Below are positions 1-7,647 of a stretch of 64,000 bases of DNA, one piece after another; the stretch's first letter is position 1; each line of letters starts with the position of its first letter. A model generated the notes under the pieces. That model had not been told where the DNA came from and ran no database searches. It saw only the letters and a program-made list of their open reading frames with translations. The position numbers and the translations under genes were made by a program. This stretch comes from Adhaeretor mobilis (GTDB lineage: Bacteria > Planctomycetota > Planctomycetia > Pirellulales > Lacipirellulaceae), in the NCBI RefSeq assembly GCF_007741515.1, contig NZ_CP036263.1, positions 3,955,178-4,019,177 of the forward strand. The letters are read 5' to 3'.

Positions 1-500
1 GCGTCGAGCTGCGGCAGGATCGGCTTCTTTAGGTCGTACTGGTAGAAACCCATACGGTAGCTCTTGATTCCTAAACCTGCTGCGGTTTGGAGAACCTTTT
101 CAGTCAGCGGCTGCTGCGGGTTCAGCACGTCTGAGGCCATCGTGGTGACTTCAAGATCCCGTTTTTTGAGCGCCTCAACCAGCTTAGGCAGGTCCTCTTC
201 AACACGCTCTGGCTGGACGTGCCCCTTGTTACGCACGGTTGCCTCAACGCCCACGAAGCCCAGTTCGGCAATCGTGTCCGCGAGCTCGTCGTAAGAGAGA
301 TCTTGCAGGAACTTCTCGAAAGCACAGATCCGATAGCTGCCGACGTTAGTCGCTGAAACGCTGGCGGATTCCTTCGCTAAGGTATCGCTTGCTACGCTTA
401 GCGGCCCTGCCAAGGCTACGGCACCGGCGGAAAGGACACCCTGGGAAATAAACTGGCGACGCTCTAGGTGACGACGCTCCATGGACTGGATATCGGACAT
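1..500 (-). CDS. Tat-exported sugar phosphate isomerase/epimerase-like TIM-barrel protein, 3' part outside the window
   Basis: The gene reads leftward from an ATG at 500 and is still open at base 1, so only about 166 N-terminal residues are visible. Residues 14-33 have a twin-arginine-like start (RRQFIS followed by a small-residue hydrophobic stretch), so export by Tat is likely. The following part (LSYDELADTIAELGFVGVEA, then LVEALKKRDLEV) has the alternating strand/helix pattern of the xylose-isomerase-like TIM-barrel family (AP_endonuc_2). This family isomerises or epimerises sugars or sugar phosphates; the substrate cannot be told. It is divergent from the XylR-type regulator to its right. 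The family call is reasonable; the exact activity is unknown. Confidence 0.8.
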   Translation of the reverse strand, partial: MSDIQSMERRHLERRQFISQGVLSAGAVALAGPLSVASDTLAKESASVSATNVGSYRICAFEKFLQDLSYDELADTIAELGFVGVEATVRNKGHVQPERVEEDLPKLVEALKKRDLEVTTMASDVLNPQQPLTEKVLQTAAGLGIKSYRMGFYQYDLKKPILPQLD

Positions 501-875
501 AGTGACTCTGCGTTGAAGGTGCGAGGAGTTTACGCAGACGCATTGGCTGCGATTTGCTTGTGGCTGATTCTTATGACGAATCCCTTGCGATTGGCTATTG
601 CCACACTAATGCAACTTAACAGGCAAACGAGTGCGAAGAGAGCTAAAAAAACGGCAGCCGATTCAGAAATTTTGACAGCAGCAGTCCCGCCTACTCCTGC
701 ACGTCTTGGCCACTCTAGGTGAGCTCAGACTTATCGTAGGGTACTATCCTCACCACGAGAAATGTAGAAAATACGGATGCAAATGCTGAAAAACAGGATT
801 CCCTCAGCTAGTATCTACTGTAGATTCGGCGCATCTTCTCCTTTCTCGCGTTCCTACCATGGCGGATGGACGATC
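501..875. other. divergent intergenic region
   Basis: This stretch separates the leftward isomerase-like gene from the rightward XylR-type regulator and must hold both promoters. I could not place a convincing -35/-10 pair. An 84-codon ORF at 468-722 overlaps the start of the isomerase-like gene on the other strand and has no recognisable features, so it is not called. An in-frame extension of the regulator reaches back to an ATG at 777. Confidence 0.5.
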
Positions 876-2051
876 GTGGCTTCAGGCAAAATCCCACACG
901 TGGCACTACTCATCGAAACCTCGCGCGAGTACGCGCGCGGCCTCTTGCGTGGCGTCGCCCGCTACCACCAAGAACATGGACCCTGGTCCATATACTTCGA
1001 ACCTCACGGCCTGAACGACCCAGCCCCTACTTGGCTAAAGAACTGGCAGGGCGATGGCATCTTGGGTCGCATCCAAGACCGGCACATGGCCGACGCGATT
1101 ATCGAATCGGGAATTCCTGCCGTCGATCTGCGCGGCGTGCATCCCGATCTGGAATTCCCATTTATCGGTGTCGATAACCGGCCCGTGTCCGAACTCGCTT
1201 TTGATCACCTCCAAGATTGCGGACTTCGGCACTTCGCATTTTGTGGTACGCCGCGCGGCGAGAATCCGAACCAAGACCGGCGCTGCGATTACTTTGTCGA
1301 TCATGTTGAGCAGGCCGGCTTCCAGTGCCAGGTATTCCTCGACGAGCAAAAGCCTGGAAGCTCAATGAGCTGGGAGCGTCAACAGGAACGCATTGCCAAG
1401 TGGCTCGTCAAATTGCCCAAGCCGGTTGGAATCATGACGTGCCACGACGATCGTGGGCATCAGGTTCTCGATGCGTGTCGTCGGGCGGAACTGCGGATCC
1501 CCGATGAAGTCGCCGTGCTGGGGGTCGATAACGACGTGTATCTTTGCAAGTTGGCGACACCTCAATTGAGCTCCATCGATGTGAACCCCAGTCGTATTGG
1601 CTATGAGGCCGCAGCGCTACTGGCTCGAATCATGGATGGCGAGAGTCCTCCGACTGAGCCCGTACTACTTGGTCCCCCGCGGGGCGTGGCGGCTCGGCAA
1701 TCGACCGACATGCTTTCGGTTGAGGACGAGGAGGTTGCTATCGCCATTCGTTACATTCGTGAACATGCCATCGAAGGCATCAAGGTGAGCGAAGTCGTCC
1801 GTCGTGCCAAGAAGTCTCCGAGCACGCTCGAACGCCGCATAAAGCGGCTTCTTGGTCGTACGATCAAAGCAGAAATCACGCGTGTGAAGCTAGTTCGTGC
1901 CAAACGCCTGCTAAGCGAAACGGAACTACCAATCGCTAAGATTGCCATCCGCAGTGGCTTTAGCGAGCCGAAGTACTTTTGCGATGTGTTCCGCAAGAAC
2001 GAGGATATGACTGCGACGGCTTATCGGAACAAGTTCCGCGATTTGGAGTGA
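876..2051 (+). CDS. XylR-family transcriptional regulator (periplasmic-binding-like domain plus AraC HTH)
   Basis: Cytoplasmic DNA-binding regulator. The N-terminal two thirds look like a LacI/XylR sugar-binding domain: VALLIETSREYARGLLRG at the start, GVDNRPVSELAFDHL in the middle, and AVLGVDNDVYLCKLATPQLSSID near its end. The last 100 residues are an AraC-type double helix-turn-helix (SPSTLERRIKRLLG, then IAKIAIRSGFSEPKYFCDVF). XylR-type proteins bind a sugar and activate catabolic genes. With PL6 lyases and a sugar isomerase nearby, control of this polysaccharide region is plausible but inferred. The GTG at 876 is chosen because family members begin just before VALLIETS; an in-frame ATG at 777 would add 33 residues of low-quality sequence. 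Confidence 0.9.
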   Translation: MASGKIPHVALLIETSREYARGLLRGVARYHQEHGPWSIYFEPHGLNDPAPTWLKNWQGDGILGRIQDRHMADAIIESGIPAVDLRGVHPDLEFPFIGVDNRPVSELAFDHLQDCGLRHFAFCGTPRGENPNQDRRCDYFVDHVEQAGFQCQVFLDEQKPGSSMSWERQQERIAKWLVKLPKPVGIMTCHDDRGHQVLDACRRAELRIPDEVAVLGVDNDVYLCKLATPQLSSIDVNPSRIGYEAAALLARIMDGESPPTEPVLLGPPRGVAARQSTDMLSVEDEEVAIAIRYIREHAIEGIKVSEVVRRAKKSPSTLERRIKRLLGRTIKAEITRVKLVRAKRLLSETELPIAKIAIRSGFSEPKYFCDVFRKNEDMTATAYRNKFRDLE

Positions 2052-2096
2052 GCCCAGCGACAGAAATTGCCGTACTTTCCGCGACAAACAAAAAAA

Positions 2097-2128
2097 AGCC
2101 CGACCCCAGCTAGCTGAGGTCGGGCTTG
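2097..2128 (-). terminator. intrinsic terminator for the leftward PEP-CTERM gene
   Basis: A 10-bp stem (AAGCCCGACC / GGTCGGGCTT) encloses a short loop with the palindrome CAGCTAGCTG. Read leftward it is followed by a run of eight or nine U residues, a textbook Rho-independent terminator for the gene at 2154-3146. It also lies just after the stop of the rightward XylR gene and may stop both transcripts. Confidence 0.9.
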
Positions 2129-2153
2129 CGTAGTTAATGGATTAGACTCTTGC

Positions 2154-3146
2154 CTACTTGCGACGAATAGCAGGAATCGCAAACATCGCACCCATCAGCA
2201 GAATCATGCTCGAAGGCTCAGGAACTTGCGAGAACTCGATCTTGATGTTCGAGAAATCGATACCGTTGTCAGCATCACCTGCGGAGTTTGACGAACCAAA
2301 CTTGTTCGAGTTCGTGTGGAAACCGAGGAAGCCAAATGAGTCCGAGTCGAACTCATCGGTTGTCGTGTGACTTGCACTGAATGCTCCGCTTGTACCAACG
2401 CTCGTACCGGACAATGTTGCTGTCAGTTCAAATTCGGTTGCACTGATGCGAGTGACCATGAACGAGCCCTCGTAATCCGTGTTTGGAGAGAACGTGTAGC
2501 CCACGTCCGGACCACTGCTTGGCACACTGTCAAAGCCCGATGTTGTAGCCATCAGGCGACCTGTTCCGGTAACCGTGTTGCTAGCGTGTGCGCGGAAGTT
2601 TAAGTCCGACTCGGTGGCATTGGCTGCTTCTCCGTCGTTGAAGACGTCCATATCAAGCATGTAGCCTGGTATAGCTAATGTGCCGGGTCCACCAACAGCT
2701 ATTCCCCAGCCGTAGAGATCGTTAGGGCTGCCGGAAGAAGCACTTATATCTGCATCGAGTCCAGCGCGACCCAAGGTGTCGTATAAGCCGATTCGAAGAG
2801 CACTGCCATTGCCGCCCGAAGTGTCAATGGTCGCAGGCGTGGTAAAGCTGTAGCTCGCCTTGAGACTGTCGCCGATATTCGTAAGTGATTGTGTTGGGAA
2901 GACTGTGTGAATACCTCGACCCGAGGTGCCAGTTACCAAACCGAGCGAACCGACCGAGATTTCCTTTCCTGAACTGGAAGAAGAGGTCCACCAGTTGGTG
3001 TCCAGAGCGCCGGTCTTGGCGAAATCGCCATCGGCAAAGCTATCGTCGACGATCGTGGTCGTCGCAGCTCGTAGAGAAGTGGCGAGCATGCATACAGCGA
3101 TGCAAGCCGCCAACGACAAAAAGAAACCCCTGCGTTGTGCACTCAT
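2154..3146 (-). CDS. PEP-CTERM sorting-domain protein, secreted, function unknown
   Basis: 330-residue secreted protein. It starts MSAQRRGFFLSLAACIAVCM, a good signal peptide ending near LRAA, and ends with VPEPSSMILLMGAMFAIPAIRRK: the PEP motif, a hydrophobic segment and a basic tail of the exosortase/archaeosortase sorting signal. The body is Gly/Ser/Thr/Asp rich and probably beta-rich (DSFADGDF near the mature N-terminus). The ATG at 3146 is preferred because a GGGAGA Shine-Dalgarno lies about 8 bases upstream. The same frame stays open to 3620, but that stretch is not protein-like. DSFADGDF resembles DGFGDGDI in the divergent neighbour at 3775, so the two may be distant paralogues. No catalytic motif is seen. 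Confidence 0.87.
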   Translation of the reverse strand: MSAQRRGFFLSLAACIAVCMLATSLRAATTTIVDDSFADGDFAKTGALDTNWWTSSSSSGKEISVGSLGLVTGTSGRGIHTVFPTQSLTNIGDSLKASYSFTTPATIDTSGGNGSALRIGLYDTLGRAGLDADISASSGSPNDLYGWGIAVGGPGTLAIPGYMLDMDVFNDGEAANATESDLNFRAHASNTVTGTGRLMATTSGFDSVPSSGPDVGYTFSPNTDYEGSFMVTRISATEFELTATLSGTSVGTSGAFSASHTTTDEFDSDSFGFLGFHTNSNKFGSSNSAGDADNGIDFSNIKIEFSQVPEPSSMILLMGAMFAIPAIRRK

Positions 3147-3774
3147 TAGAACAATCTCCCTTGGAACATGAGAAAACAAGACCGTGTGAATCGCATATGC
3201 GAACACACGTGGCCACAGATCTGTGAAAAACCTCCCCCAGACGCGGCTTCCGATAAGCTTCCCTTTCATTAAGTGCTGCAGCTCGGAATGCAGCAATCCA
3301 ATTTTACAGATTGGTACTCCGATTTTCCCGTTATTTCCCGCTAAACATCGTCGCCCAGTGCCTTCCAGTCGAGAACTTCCCCTGCATCCACTGCACCCGC
3401 GAGGAGAACATGCGCAATTACTAGCCTCAACAGGGCCAAGATTATGATTCACCGCAATTCCAGGCACTAGATTAGCAGCGGAGCCCCTAGCGGCAATCAA
3501 TTGAAAGGGCGAATCTGCCACTGTCCGCCCCGTGAAATACAGGAATCTGCTGACTTGTTTTCTGTATAATAATCGGAAGCGCAATCCGTGTAATTGGATT
3601 GCTGCTTTTGTAGTATTCAAGCAATCTAAGGGTACGGAAATTATCTTCTCCTGTAACTTCTCCTGGACAGAGTTCTACGCAGATTAAATCAGTTGTCAGC
3701 CTGGGTGCGTCTTGTCGTCTCCTGGTGTCGAGCTGAATCCGAATTTGCACCTATACTTTGAAAGGCTTTTCCCG
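3147..3774. other. 628-bp divergent intergenic region between two PEP-CTERM genes
   Basis: No convincing gene is present. It must carry the promoters of both flanking PEP-CTERM genes. A TATAAT hexamer and a small inverted repeat near 3565-3602 are annotated separately. Short ORFs here have no signal sequence, Shine-Dalgarno site or recognisable motif. Confidence 0.5.
3565..3602 (+). promoter_or_regulatory. candidate -10 box followed by a GCAATCC/GGATTGC inverted repeat
   Basis: TATAAT at 3565-3570 is a perfect -10 hexamer, but no good -35 lies 16-18 bases upstream. Just downstream, GCAATCC (3581-3587) and GGATTGC (3596-3602) form a 7-bp inverted repeat with an 8-base spacer, placed like an operator over the transcription start. 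About 170 bases separate it from the gene at 3775. The assignment rests on sequence pattern only. Confidence 0.35.
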
Positions 3775-5367
3775 ATGCGCGTAATTCACACTCCGATTCT
3801 GAAATTCTCTGGTGTCGTCCTCCTCGCGGTCGTTGCATTCGCCGCCGTCACACCTACGCAGGCGTTGGCTGGTGTCGTCATTTACGATGGCTTCGGCGAT
3901 GGAGACATCAATAACGATGGCTTGGCATTTGAGGGTGACGACGTGTACGGCGACTACATACCCTTCTATGACACTGTGAACATGGTGCAAAATGATTCAC
4001 CTGCTATCTATGCCCCTAACACGATGGTTGTCGGCCCTGATATTACCGACAGTGTGTACGATGCCAGTGACACAGGAATTCGTTGGCTGACAACAGCCGG
4101 TTTCGGGTCTACTGGTTCGGGATCGCCATCGGCTCAGGCAAGGATCATCAACGACTCGGCAGGTTATCTCCCCGAGACAGTTGGCAATCAAGGGTTCTTG
4201 AACACGATCCCGAGCACCAACGAAATCCAGCATGTCCCAGCTCTTGGCAAAGGTTACGCGCTCACCGCTGAGGTGAGAGGGCGTGGTCGTTCCTTTAGTG
4301 GATTTTTCGAAACCGATGGCGACTACTCCAACGGCAAGCAAGGCACTATCGAACTTGGCCCCAAAGTGGGTGACGAGGTTAAAGTTAGCTTTGATTTTCG
4401 AGTGTGGATGAGCGCCCCGAACTACAACGGAGCCAACGCAACGAATCAAGTCCCCGATTTTGGTCAACTGCGATTCGGTTTGTACGAGGATACTGATAAC
4501 GAGTTGGGGCAAAGCAACGCGTTCGCAGGCCTCGGTTTTACCCCAGCAGTTTGGGGCTTAGAGAATGGGTTGTTCCGGGGCGACCTTGCGGTGTTTGGCG
4601 GTGGCAATCGGCCCGATGGAAGCGGTGACGCGGGCTGGTACGTGCGGCTTCCGTTGCAAGATGAGGCTAGCACCAGAACGGACATCGACTTAATGACCGG
4701 CATCGATCAGCAAGCCAATGGTAATTATGCTCGCATCAACGAAGAGACCAATGAGGGGGACGCCGAAGAGTGGCTGTCGGGTACTGATAATCAGACAGTA
4801 GCCTTGCCAGACGATGAAGCGCCGGTCCCTGAATTCCTCAACATGTCCAACACCAGTCGCTACAATATTTCACTCTCTCTGGAGCGTTTTGACGAAACGG
4901 GCGGTAGTACCGATCCGATGGTTGATGGCGATAACATCAGAGCCACGGTGACCGTCACCGACCTTGATGATCCTGCTGAGACTTACTCACTCAGTGGCTT
5001 TGATTCACTGAGCGAAGGTATCCTCTCAGCTGGATTTTCTAGCGAAAAATGGGATTACTTTACTATGGCGCTCGCCGGTGCCTCGGACTCAGATGAGTTC
5101 GATTTTCTGATCGACGATTTCACTGTTGAGGTGAACGGTAGCAATGCCCCTGAGGGTGGAATTGATACCGAGCCAGATGGTGATGTGGATGGTGCGGACT
5201 TTCTGAATCTTCAAGTCAATGATTCGAGCCTCATCCCTGACTGGCAAGCAGGCTACGGTGCACCACCAGCAACCGCCAGTGCAGGAGCGGTCCCTGAACC
5301 CTCATCACTCATCAGCTTCTGCCTCGGCACCTTGCTCTTGATGGGCACTCGCCGTCGTCAACATTGA
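3775..5367 (+). CDS. PEP-CTERM protein with a dockerin-like calcium motif, function unknown
   Basis: 530-residue secreted protein. The ATG at 3775 opens a clear signal peptide (MRVIHTPILKFSGVVLLAVV, cleavage near ALAG). An upstream in-frame extension to 3712 is not used because it would bury the signal. Near the C-terminus is an EF-hand-like DGDVDGADFL motif of the single-repeat dockerin type common in planctomycetes, followed by VPEPSSLISFCLGTLLLMGTRRRQH, the PEP-CTERM sorting tail. The central 400 residues are acidic and probably beta-sandwich (long DFRVWMS and EFDFLIDDFTVEV strands). It is probably surface-exposed. It is followed closely by the DUF1559 gene. No enzymatic residues are recognised. 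Confidence 0.88.
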   Translation: MRVIHTPILKFSGVVLLAVVAFAAVTPTQALAGVVIYDGFGDGDINNDGLAFEGDDVYGDYIPFYDTVNMVQNDSPAIYAPNTMVVGPDITDSVYDASDTGIRWLTTAGFGSTGSGSPSAQARIINDSAGYLPETVGNQGFLNTIPSTNEIQHVPALGKGYALTAEVRGRGRSFSGFFETDGDYSNGKQGTIELGPKVGDEVKVSFDFRVWMSAPNYNGANATNQVPDFGQLRFGLYEDTDNELGQSNAFAGLGFTPAVWGLENGLFRGDLAVFGGGNRPDGSGDAGWYVRLPLQDEASTRTDIDLMTGIDQQANGNYARINEETNEGDAEEWLSGTDNQTVALPDDEAPVPEFLNMSNTSRYNISLSLERFDETGGSTDPMVDGDNIRATVTVTDLDDPAETYSLSGFDSLSEGILSAGFSSEKWDYFTMALAGASDSDEFDFLIDDFTVEVNGSNAPEGGIDTEPDGDVDGADFLNLQVNDSSLIPDWQAGYGAPPATASAGAVPEPSSLISFCLGTLLLMGTRRRQH

Positions 5368-5389
5368 GTCGCCCCAATACGAGGCGACT
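5367..5389 (+). terminator. possible hairpin terminator after the PEP-CTERM gene
   Basis: AGTCGCC and GGCGACT form a 7-bp stem with a 9-base loop that starts inside the stop codon of the gene at 3775-5367. No T-tract follows, so termination would be weak or Rho-assisted. Confidence 0.35.
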
Positions 5390-5490
5390 GTGTTGGATCC
5401 AACTCCGCACCTACCACGTTAGTTGCGACTCGGTAGAAAACACGAATTGAACCCGCATCCTTAGCCAAGGATGCCAACAAAGGATTAACC

Positions 5491-6546
5491 ATGAAGAAAT
5501 CCAAAGGCTTTACGCTCGTCGAATTGCTTGTCGTGATTGCGATCATTGGTGTATTAGTTGGCTTATTGCTACCCGCTGTGCAGGCTGCGCGTGAGGCCGC
5601 GCGGAGGATGACTTGTCAGAACAATCTCAAGCAAGTTGGGCTCGCCGATCTCAATCGCGAAAGTGCCGTTGGTCATTTGGTCCCTGCTCGCCTGGGTCCG
5701 GATTCGACCAGCTCAAAGGAGATGGCGCATTTAACAACTGCCGTGGGTCGCTCTGGTGCGAGCGGCTTTGTCTTGCTGCTCCCGTTCCTCGAGCAAGAAA
5801 ACCTTTTCGACCGGTTGGACATTTACAACAACGAGAGCATCTGGCCAGCCAAAGACTATAGCTCCGGGGTGTGGAGAACCGATGCGCGTGAGGAGGCGAT
5901 GTCTGAAGTGGTTGGATTCTTCGTTTGCCCCTCTGAGGGAAGCGAGTCGCATTTAGAAACTTATACGGGTTCCGGACCAGCGCCCGCTGTTGGGTCTTAC
6001 GCATTTAACGGCGGACACCGAGGTGGCAATGGCAACAGCCTGTATAGCTCAGTGAATGCATGTATGGTGAAGCATCATAATACGGGTCCGCATCTGTATT
6101 ACACGAAAGTCAAACTCAAACAAATTCAAGATGGCACAAGCAATACCTATTCTGTGGGTGAAGTCATCGAGACATCCGTTGGGGTAATGAATCCAGATGA
6201 TGCAGCACTGGTAGTCGACTCACGAAATGTTTGGACTAATACGCTTCGTTATCTCGACAGTTTTCGATTCACTGCCGTAGCACTGAACTCACCGCCATGG
6301 GCTGAAGCAGTCGTCCTCGATGAAAACCAAAAGGCGAACGGCGCGTTTGCTAGTCGTCATCCTGGGGGTGCTCATTTTGTCTTGGTGGATGGTCATGTCG
6401 AGTTTGTTAGCGAATCGATTGATTTCCAACTGTATCAGAACATGTCGACCATCGATGGCGATCCTACCGTGACTGATACGGGAGGGCCGTTCCCGACTCC
6501 TCCGCAGATTGATGTGGACGACAAAGAGTTCTGCGCTGGCGATTGA
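5491..6546 (+). CDS. DUF1559 domain protein (type II secretion pseudopilin-like, H-X9-DG)
   Basis: 351 residues. The N-terminus KGFTLVELLVVIAIIGVLVG is a prepilin cleavage/methylation signal: the G-FTLVE cut site and a hydrophobic helix, followed by LLPAVQAAREAARRMTCQNNLKQ, the standard planctomycete DUF1559 continuation. Near the C-terminus HPGGAHFVLVDGHVEFV matches the H-X9-DG signature. Such proteins are found in dozens of copies per planctomycete genome and are thought to form pseudopilus or fibre-like surface structures; no role is proven. It lies directly upstream of two small lipoproteins and a PL6 lyase on the same strand, which suggests a surface assembly tied to polysaccharide handling (inference). 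Confidence 0.93.
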   Translation: MKKSKGFTLVELLVVIAIIGVLVGLLLPAVQAAREAARRMTCQNNLKQVGLADLNRESAVGHLVPARLGPDSTSSKEMAHLTTAVGRSGASGFVLLLPFLEQENLFDRLDIYNNESIWPAKDYSSGVWRTDAREEAMSEVVGFFVCPSEGSESHLETYTGSGPAPAVGSYAFNGGHRGGNGNSLYSSVNACMVKHHNTGPHLYYTKVKLKQIQDGTSNTYSVGEVIETSVGVMNPDDAALVVDSRNVWTNTLRYLDSFRFTAVALNSPPWAEAVVLDENQKANGAFASRHPGGAHFVLVDGHVEFVSESIDFQLYQNMSTIDGDPTVTDTGGPFPTPPQIDVDDKEFCAGD

Positions 6547-6603
6547 CGCAACCATAACTGGAATTTTAGAAGTCACTGCAAGACCCGTGAACTGCGTGAA
6601 ATC

Positions 6604-7158
6604 ATGAAACAGAAGAGCGACGCAAATTGCCTATTCTGGACTGTCTTTGTGTCTTTGCTTTTCTGCTCATTCACAGCGGGGTGTTCACGGAACAATCGAA
6701 ATGAGGGACGTGTCCCCGTTGCGGGTGTGGTACTTCTTGACGGCAGCCCACTAGAGAGTGGATCCATTCGATTCGTTCCCACCGGCGGAAGACCTGTTTC
6801 GAGTCCCATCGGTAAAGACGGGTCGTTCAAGTTGCAAGAACTCTCCGTCTCTAACCCTGACAATGAACTAGATATCTTACCCGGGCGCTACCAAGTTGCT
6901 GTTTCAGCGTCTGAAATGATTGGCGAAGAGGCAAAAGAGATGCGCTGGCTAGCGCCAAGCCACTACGCAGATTATCGAACTTCTGGAATAGAAGTAGAGA
7001 TCGTATCAGCCAAGAGCGATTTGCAAATTGAGCTGAGCCAGGTCGTCAGAGAGTTCCCTGAACAATCTGAAGGAGCGGTTGAGACAGAACCAATTGCTAC
7101 TGGAATCAATGAAGCGCCCAACAAGCAGAAAAATCAAAAGGAGCTGCAAGAAAAATGA
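6604..7158 (+). CDS. small lipoprotein with a carboxypeptidase-regulatory/transthyretin-like fold
   Basis: 184 residues. The N-terminal hydrophobic stretch ends in a lipobox (FTAGCS), so the mature protein is probably lipid-anchored. VPVAGVVLLDGSPLESGSIRF followed by DGSFKLQEL and PGRYQVAVSASE is the pattern of small beta-sandwich 'carboxypeptidase regulatory-like' lipoproteins that commonly accompany DUF1559 genes in planctomycetes. A Glu/Asn/Gln-rich tail follows residue 155. Its stop codon overlaps the start of the next gene (ATGA), so the two are translationally coupled. It shares the RWLAP-x-x-YADYRTS block with that neighbour, marking a tandem duplication. Confidence 0.87.
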   Translation: MKQKSDANCLFWTVFVSLLFCSFTAGCSRNNRNEGRVPVAGVVLLDGSPLESGSIRFVPTGGRPVSSPIGKDGSFKLQELSVSNPDNELDILPGRYQVAVSASEMIGEEAKEMRWLAPSHYADYRTSGIEVEIVSAKSDLQIELSQVVREFPEQSEGAVETEPIATGINEAPNKQKNQKELQEK

Positions 7159-7625
7159 TAGGAGAAACGCAACTTCATTCCCGAGACTCGTGCCTAGCAG
7201 GTCTGACAACTCCTAGAACGGCGGCGGCCCTGCTTTCATTAGGTCTATTGCTCTCCGTGGGGTGCGATGATGGTCGACCAGAACGAGTGCAGGTCTCGGG
7301 GCAAGTGCTTATCGACGGGCAGCCCTTGAAATCAGGCAACCTGAAATTTGTGCCCGAAGGTGCGCGGCCTTCGACTGGCCGATTAGACGATCAGGGAAGA
7401 TTCAAACTCACGTGCTACGACGGTAATGATGGTGTGGTTCTTGGGACCCACCGTGTGCAAGTTTCCTCTTACGAATTAGCAGGCCCGGCAAAGGTCCGGT
7501 GGCTTGCGCCGCCGCAATACGCAGACTTCCGCACTTCTCGGTTGAAGTACGAAATCACTGAAGCGACCGATGACCTAAAGATCGAACTCACTTGGAACGG
7601 CGGCAAGCCGTTTGTCATGAAATAG
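7155..7625 (+). CDS. second, paralogous small lipoprotein of the DUF1559 neighbourhood
   Basis: 156 residues. The hydrophobic stretch LLSLGLLLSVGCDD contains a lipobox Cys about 36 residues from the start. The body (VQVSGQVLIDGQPLKSGNLKF, GRFKLTCYDG, GTHRVQVSSYE, VRWLAPPQYADFRTS) parallels the preceding gene almost block for block. It starts within the stop codon of that gene (ATGA overlap) and ends 22 bases before the PL6 lyase, so a DUF1559-lipoprotein-lipoprotein-lyase operon is likely. Function unknown; a structural or substrate-presenting role on the surface is speculation. Confidence 0.86.
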   Translation: MIGETQLHSRDSCLAGLTTPRTAAALLSLGLLLSVGCDDGRPERVQVSGQVLIDGQPLKSGNLKFVPEGARPSTGRLDDQGRFKLTCYDGNDGVVLGTHRVQVSSYELAGPAKVRWLAPPQYADFRTSRLKYEITEATDDLKIELTWNGGKPFVMK

Positions 7626-7647
7626 TTATCATTGAAGGCATAGCACT

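Noticed and set aside
468-722. 84-codon ORF antisense to the isomerase-like gene start
   Set aside because: No recognisable motif, no ribosome site, and it overlaps the Tat-signal-bearing gene on the other strand.
3147-3620. N-terminal extension of the PEP-CTERM protein up to 3620
   Set aside because: It would bury the signal peptide inside the protein, and the Shine-Dalgarno fits the ATG at 3146.
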